Source: Streptomyces barringtoniae (GTDB taxonomy: Bacteria > Actinomycetota > Actinomycetes > Streptomycetales > Streptomycetaceae). Taken from it: a stretch of DNA of 51,210 bases. The position numbers and the translations under genes are program-made. The notes below the pieces were generated by a model. That model ran no database searches. It saw only the letters and a program-made list of their open reading frames with translations, and was not told where the DNA came from. The stretch is taken from NCBI RefSeq assembly GCF_020819595.1, contig NZ_JAJHNP010000036.1, positions 1 through 51,210 of the forward strand, read 5' to 3'. Below are positions 47,612 to 51,210 of this stretch, in pieces (position 1 is the first letter of the stretch; each line of letters opens with the position of its first letter).

Positions 47612-49024
47612 ATGCGGGATCCGCTGTCCGTCCTCACCGACGCCTTCACCTCCTTCCTCTTCGGGAAGGTCGAGACCACCCGGCCGCCGGTGCGCACCTC
47701 CACGGGCCAGGCCCAGGCGGTCTATCTGCCCACGGCCGCGCCCGGCCTCGGCGACTCCGGCGTCATCATCGGCCGCGAGGTGTACTCCGGAAAGGGCTAC
47801 ATCTACGACCCCTTCCAGCTCTACGGCCAGCAGCTCCCCGCCCCGCACTGGCTGGTCCTCGGCGAGTCCGGCAACGGCAAGTCCGCGCTGGAGAAGACCT
47901 ACGTCCTGCGCCAGCTGCGCTTCAGGGACCGCCAGGTCGTCGTCCTGGACGCCCAGGGCGAGGACGGGGTCGGCGAATGGAACCTGATCGCGGAGGAGCT
48001 GGGGATAACTCCCATCCGGCTCGACCCCACGGCCGCCCTGAACCACGGGATCCGGCTCAACCCCCTGGACCCGGCGATCACGACCACCGGGCAGCTCGCG
48101 CTGCTCCGGACCATCATCGAGGTCGCGATGGGCCACGGCCTGGACGAACGTGCCGGCTTCGCGCTCAAGGTCGCCCACTCCTACGTCAACGAGTCGATCC
48201 TCGACCGCCAGCCGGTCCTCTCCGACATCGTCGAGCAGCTACGGCACCCCGAGCCGGAGTCGGCGGAGGCGATGAACGTCGCCATAGACGACGTACGGGC
48301 CTGGGGCCTGGACGTCGCCCTGGTCCTGGACCGCCTGGTCGACGGTGACCTGCGCGGCATGTTCGACGGCCCGACGACCGTGGGCATCGATCTGGACGCC
48401 CCGCTGATCGTCTTCGACCTCTCCCACATCGACCGCAACTCCATCGCCATGCCCATCCTCATGGCGATCGTCGGCGTGTGGCTGGAACACACCTGGATCC
48501 GCCCCGACCGCAAGAAGCGCATCTTCCTGGTCGAGGAGGCCTGGCACATCATCAACAGCCCGTTCGTGGCCCAGCTGTTCCAGCGCCTGCTGAAGTTCGG
48601 CCGCCGGCTGGGTCTTTCGTTCGTGGCGGTGGTGCACCACCTGTCCGACGTCGTGGACGGCGCCGCGGCCAAGGAGGCGGCGGCGATCCTGAAGATGGCC
48701 TCCACCAGGACCATCTACGCCCAGAAGGCCGACGAGGCCCGGGCCACCGGCCGGGTGCTGGGTTTGCCGAGGTGGGCCGTGGAAATCATCCCGACACTGA
48801 CGCCCGGCATCGCCGTATGGGACGTCAACGGCAACGTCCAGGTGGTCAAACACCTGGTCACGGAGACGGAACGCCCGCTGGTCTTCACCGACCGCGCGAT
48901 GACCGAGTCCTCCAGCGACCTCACGGCCGACGACGCGCTGCGCGCCGCCGAACTGGAGGCCGAGCAGCGGGCCGCGGCCTTCGTGGAACAGCACCTGGGC
49001 GACTCCGAGTCGACGGTGGCGTAG
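47612..49024 (+). CDS. VirB4-type T4SS ATPase (ATPase core only)
   Basis: A 470-residue cytoplasmic ATPase. After a short lead (MRDPLSVLTDAFTSFLFGKV) the RecA-like core starts directly: Walker A GESGNGKSALE (Lys90), a conserved RFRDRQVVVLDAQGEDG strand, and Walker B RIFLVEEAWHIINSPFVA (Glu308-Glu309), the VirB4 form of the motif. Sensor-type residues lie in FVAVVHHLSDV. The protein is shorter than usual VirB4 because the N-terminal domain is on the gene before it. It should power assembly or substrate movement of the machine. Confidence 0.92.
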   Translation: MRDPLSVLTDAFTSFLFGKVETTRPPVRTSTGQAQAVYLPTAAPGLGDSGVIIGREVYSGKGYIYDPFQLYGQQLPAPHWLVLGESGNGKSALEKTYVLRQLRFRDRQVVVLDAQGEDGVGEWNLIAEELGITPIRLDPTAALNHGIRLNPLDPAITTTGQLALLRTIIEVAMGHGLDERAGFALKVAHSYVNESILDRQPVLSDIVEQLRHPEPESAEAMNVAIDDVRAWGLDVALVLDRLVDGDLRGMFDGPTTVGIDLDAPLIVFDLSHIDRNSIAMPILMAIVGVWLEHTWIRPDRKKRIFLVEEAWHIINSPFVAQLFQRLLKFGRRLGLSFVAVVHHLSDVVDGAAAKEAAAILKMASTRTIYAQKADEARATGRVLGLPRWAVEIIPTLTPGIAVWDVNGNVQVVKHLVTETERPLVFTDRAMTESSSDLTADDALRAAELEAEQRAAAFVEQHLGDSESTVA

Positions 49025-49065
49025 AGGCAGCGGCAGGAGTCGGGGCAGAGGCAGGGGAGGAACGG

Positions 49066-50562
49066 GTGAGACCGGACGCTCGCGACCGCCGCGAGGACCG
49101 CCGGGAGGGCGAGGGCGGCATCCCCGACGGCCTGCTGGTCGGCATGCTCGCCTTCCTCCTCGGCATGACCGTGCTGGTGTGGACGGCCACGGGCCTCGCC
49201 GCCCTCTTCGCCAAGGGCGCCTGGCCGCACGGCGTCACCTTCACCCGCACCCCCCTCGCCATGCGCCACCTCATCGGCGAACCCCACGACATCACCGGCG
49301 CCTGGCCCGACACCCCCGCCGCCCAGCTCTCCGGCTGGGGCCTGTTCTGGGGCCTGTTCATCGGCCAGCTGATGGTCCTGTTCGTCCTCACCGTGTTCGT
49401 GATGGGAGCGATGGCGAGATGGCGGGCGGGCAGAGCGCGGGCGCGCGCCCGGAAGACGATGCCGGCGCCGCCCCACCAGAGGCACGAGGTGCCGGTACCG
49501 CGTACGGAGCCCGAGCCGACGGAGGCCGTCCCGGCCCCGCAGCCCAGGGTGACCGCACCGGATCCGGCACCGCAGAAGCCTCCGGCCCACCTCTCGGCCG
49601 ACGATGAAACGGCGGGCGGGTGGGAGACCAACCGCGCCGAAGGCCCGGTGCTCTACGCCCCACCCGAAGCCCGCCAGGCGGCCGCGGCCAAAGCCGTACG
49701 CGACGCGGAGGGTCCCGCCCTGGTCGTCACCTCGGACCCCACCCTCTGGTCCGAGACGAAGGACGCCAGAGCCAAGCTGGGCCCCACCCTCCTCTACGAC
49801 CCCGCCCACCTCTGCGACACCCCGGCCCGCCTCCACTGGTCCCCCACCACCGGCTGCGAGGACAAACAGACCGCGCTGAGCAGAGCCACCGCCCTCCTCG
49901 GCCCCGTACAGCCCACGGCCAGGATCGACCAGGCCGTGGCCGACACCGCGCTGACGCTCCTGCGGAGCTACCTCCACGCCGCCGCCCTGGAGAACCGCAC
50001 CATCCGCCACGTCCACCGCTGGTCCCAGGGAAACCAGGTCCAGGACGCCGTACGGACCCTCCGCACCCACCACAAGGCCTCCCCCGGCGCCGCCGGCGAA
50101 CTCGAGGCCGCGCTCACCGCACACCCCGAACGCCGCGACATCGCCCAGGAGCTGACCAGCCGAGCCCTCTCGGCCCTGTTCACCGTCAACATCCGCGAGG
50201 CCTGCACTCCAAACCGAACTGATGCGCTTGCCTTGGATTCCTTCGTCCACGAAGGGGGCACGCTTTATGTGGTCGGTGAATCCATCGAGGACCCTCGGAG
50301 CAACCCCGGCGCGATGCCGCTCCTGACGGCCCTCGTCTCCAGCGTGGTCGAGCGCGGCCGGCGCATGGCCGAACGGTCATCCTCCGGTCGGCTCGACCCA
50401 CCACTCACGCTCGTCCTGGACGACATCGCGGCCGTGGCCCCCATCCCCCAGCTCCCCGACCTGCTCGCCACAGGCACCGACCAGGGCCTGCCCGCCCTCG
50501 CCCTGCTCCGCTCCCGAGAACAGGCCCGCTCCCGCTGGCCGCACCGGGAACTGCCGGTCTAG
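49066..50562 (+). CDS. VirD4/TraG-like coupling protein with degenerate ATPase site
   Basis: A 498-residue protein. Two N-terminal helices (about 21-49 and 92-118) match the VirD4/TcpA membrane anchor, followed by a Pro/Arg-rich linker and a RecA-like domain (about 190-498). Where TraG proteins have a P-loop, this one reads VLYAPPEARQAAAAKAV, without Gly-Lys-Ser/Thr. Walker B is LTLVLDDIAA, with Asp in place of the catalytic Glu. The coupling-protein phrase GTDQGLPALALLRSREQARS near the C-terminus is otherwise normal, but the protein ends soon after. It probably cannot hydrolyse ATP. GTG 49066 has GGGGAGG. The stop is shared (CTAG) with the convergent GNAT gene. Confidence 0.83.
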   Translation: MRPDARDRREDRREGEGGIPDGLLVGMLAFLLGMTVLVWTATGLAALFAKGAWPHGVTFTRTPLAMRHLIGEPHDITGAWPDTPAAQLSGWGLFWGLFIGQLMVLFVLTVFVMGAMARWRAGRARARARKTMPAPPHQRHEVPVPRTEPEPTEAVPAPQPRVTAPDPAPQKPPAHLSADDETAGGWETNRAEGPVLYAPPEARQAAAAKAVRDAEGPALVVTSDPTLWSETKDARAKLGPTLLYDPAHLCDTPARLHWSPTTGCEDKQTALSRATALLGPVQPTARIDQAVADTALTLLRSYLHAAALENRTIRHVHRWSQGNQVQDAVRTLRTHHKASPGAAGELEAALTAHPERRDIAQELTSRALSALFTVNIREACTPNRTDALALDSFVHEGGTLYVVGESIEDPRSNPGAMPLLTALVSSVVERGRRMAERSSSGRLDPPLTLVLDDIAAVAPIPQLPDLLATGTDQGLPALALLRSREQARSRWPHRELPV

Positions 50563-51125
50563 GACCGCCACTCCAGCACGAACTCCCACTCCTTCTGCGT
50601 GGTGTCCCTCACGAACGGCACGATCACCCCGCTCGGCACGAACCCCGCCTTGCGGTAGGCGCTCCGGGCACGTTCGTTGTCCTCGTGCACCAGCAGCCGT
50701 ACGCGCTCCGCGCCCCGCTCCCGCGCCCACTCCACACCGGCGTCGAGCAGGGCTTCGATCAGCCCGTTCCCCCGGTGCTCGGGCCGGACGTACACCCCGA
50801 CCACATGCCCCTGCCGGCACTCGACGGCGAGCCCCGCCCAGTCCTTCGTCCCGGCCTCCTCGATGAGCACGGTGACCGAGCCGGCCCAGGTCCCGTCGGA
50901 CGCCTCGGCGATGAACTGCCGCGCCGCCGTGGACCCCTCACCGGAACCGACGGCCCGGTCCTGCCAGAAGGCGTCCGCCCTGGCCGCACCCTCCTCGTAC
51001 GTCTCCAGGAAGGCGAGGTGCGCGACCGGGTCCCGCAGGGCTTCCAGCCGCAGCTGCTTCACTCGGGGCCAGTCGTCGGGTCGTATGGCACGGATGACGT
51101 AGTCACCGCCGGTCGAGGTGCTCAT
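50559..51125 (-). CDS. GNAT family N-acetyltransferase
   Basis: A 188-residue acetyltransferase. The acetyl-CoA loop is GVYVRPEHRGNGLIEALLDA, followed by NERARSAYRKAGFVPSG. The N-terminal region (YVIRAIRPDDWPRVKQLRLE) is typical of RimI/BltD-like GNATs. I chose ATG 51125 (MSTSTGGDYVIRAI) because the longer frame starts in non-homologous sequence. It is convergent with the VirD4-like gene; the two stops share CTAG. The 85 bases to the window edge hold no gene. The substrate is unknown. Confidence 0.85.
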   Translation of the reverse strand: MSTSTGGDYVIRAIRPDDWPRVKQLRLEALRDPVAHLAFLETYEEGAARADAFWQDRAVGSGEGSTAARQFIAEASDGTWAGSVTVLIEEAGTKDWAGLAVECRQGHVVGVYVRPEHRGNGLIEALLDAGVEWARERGAERVRLLVHEDNERARSAYRKAGFVPSGVIVPFVRDTTQKEWEFVLEWRS

Positions 51126-51210
51126 GGGGGCCACCGTAGTGCGGCACCTTGCCGACGGCACCCCATATTGTGCAAGCGCCCCTGAAATGCAGAAAGGCCC
51201 ACGCAATTCA

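Noticed and set aside
1..51210. CRISPR arrays, tRNA or rRNA genes, intact IS elements, att sites, prophage
   Set aside because: I looked for regular spacer repeats, cloverleaf-like CCA-end sequences, transposase motifs and terminal inverted repeats, and found none. By eye this is not exhaustive; tRNAscan-SE and ISfinder would settle it.

Overview
The window is high-GC actinobacterial chromosome and almost certainly from a Streptomyces. The evidence is GC-rich third codon positions throughout, GTG and TTG starts, a mycothiol synthase, a GlnR-type orphan regulator, a Cys-containing leader peptide before a rhodanese, and a gene order (rhodanese/DUF1416, glnR, HtrA-like protease with two-component system, mshD, ppk, pst/pit, csoR, T4SS-like operon) that I recall as the core-chromosome neighbourhood of S. 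coelicolor around SCO4126-SCO4165. I see no tRNA, rRNA, CRISPR array, intact insertion sequence or prophage.

Layout. 1-7.7 kb: small housekeeping and envelope genes: a HAD phosphatase cut by the window edge, nitrobindin-like and DsrE proteins, a 32-residue membrane peptide, an LmeA-like lipid-binding protein, a sulfur operon (leader peptide, thiosulfate sulfurtransferase, DUF1416), a repeat-rich secreted protein, and a MoaD-like protein coupled to a membrane protein. 7.7-14.6 kb: an alpha/beta hydrolase divergent from glnR, a LacI regulator, and an envelope-stress-like set (HtrA-type protease, response regulator, sensor kinase). 14.6-21.1 kb: a low-complexity spacer, a MarR/NmrA-like reductase/MarR cluster with three operator-like palindromes, a decayed ABC exporter, mshD, and a GntR(YtrA)-ABC transporter operon. 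21.3-33.7 kb: phosphate and polyphosphate metabolism: ppk, CHAD protein, NUDIX hydrolase, csoR with its operator, a DUF47/Pit transporter pair, and pstSCAB preceded by PHO-box-like repeats. 33.9-43.0 kb: secreted or envelope enzymes (covalent-FAD oxidase, PAP2 phosphatase, lytic transglycosylase/NlpC protein, two serine proteases) and a TetR-controlled short-chain dehydrogenase. 43.5-50.6 kb: a six-gene operon resembling a type IV secretion system. 50.6-51.1 kb: a convergent GNAT acetyltransferase.

The most unusual part is the T4SS-like operon. It encodes a small two-helix protein, a VirB8/TcpC-like bitopic protein, a VirB6/TrbL-like polytopic protein, a protein combining a PrgI-like membrane anchor with what looks like a VirB4 N-terminal half, a separate VirB4-type ATPase core with intact Walker motifs, and a VirD4/TraG-like protein. 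In this last protein the expected Walker A site has lost its Gly-Lys-Ser/Thr and Walker B reads LDD rather than LDE. No relaxase, TraB/FtsK translocase or integrase is present. This looks like a resident envelope machine derived from a conjugation apparatus, not a transferable element. A VirB1-like lytic transglycosylase lies 6 kb upstream on the other strand.

Regulatory features readable from sequence include a CsoR operator, PHO boxes, a GntR operator inside a probable leaderless promoter, a TetR operator over a divergent promoter with canonical -35/-10 boxes, and three 11-bp-spaced direct repeats before the HtrA-like gene.
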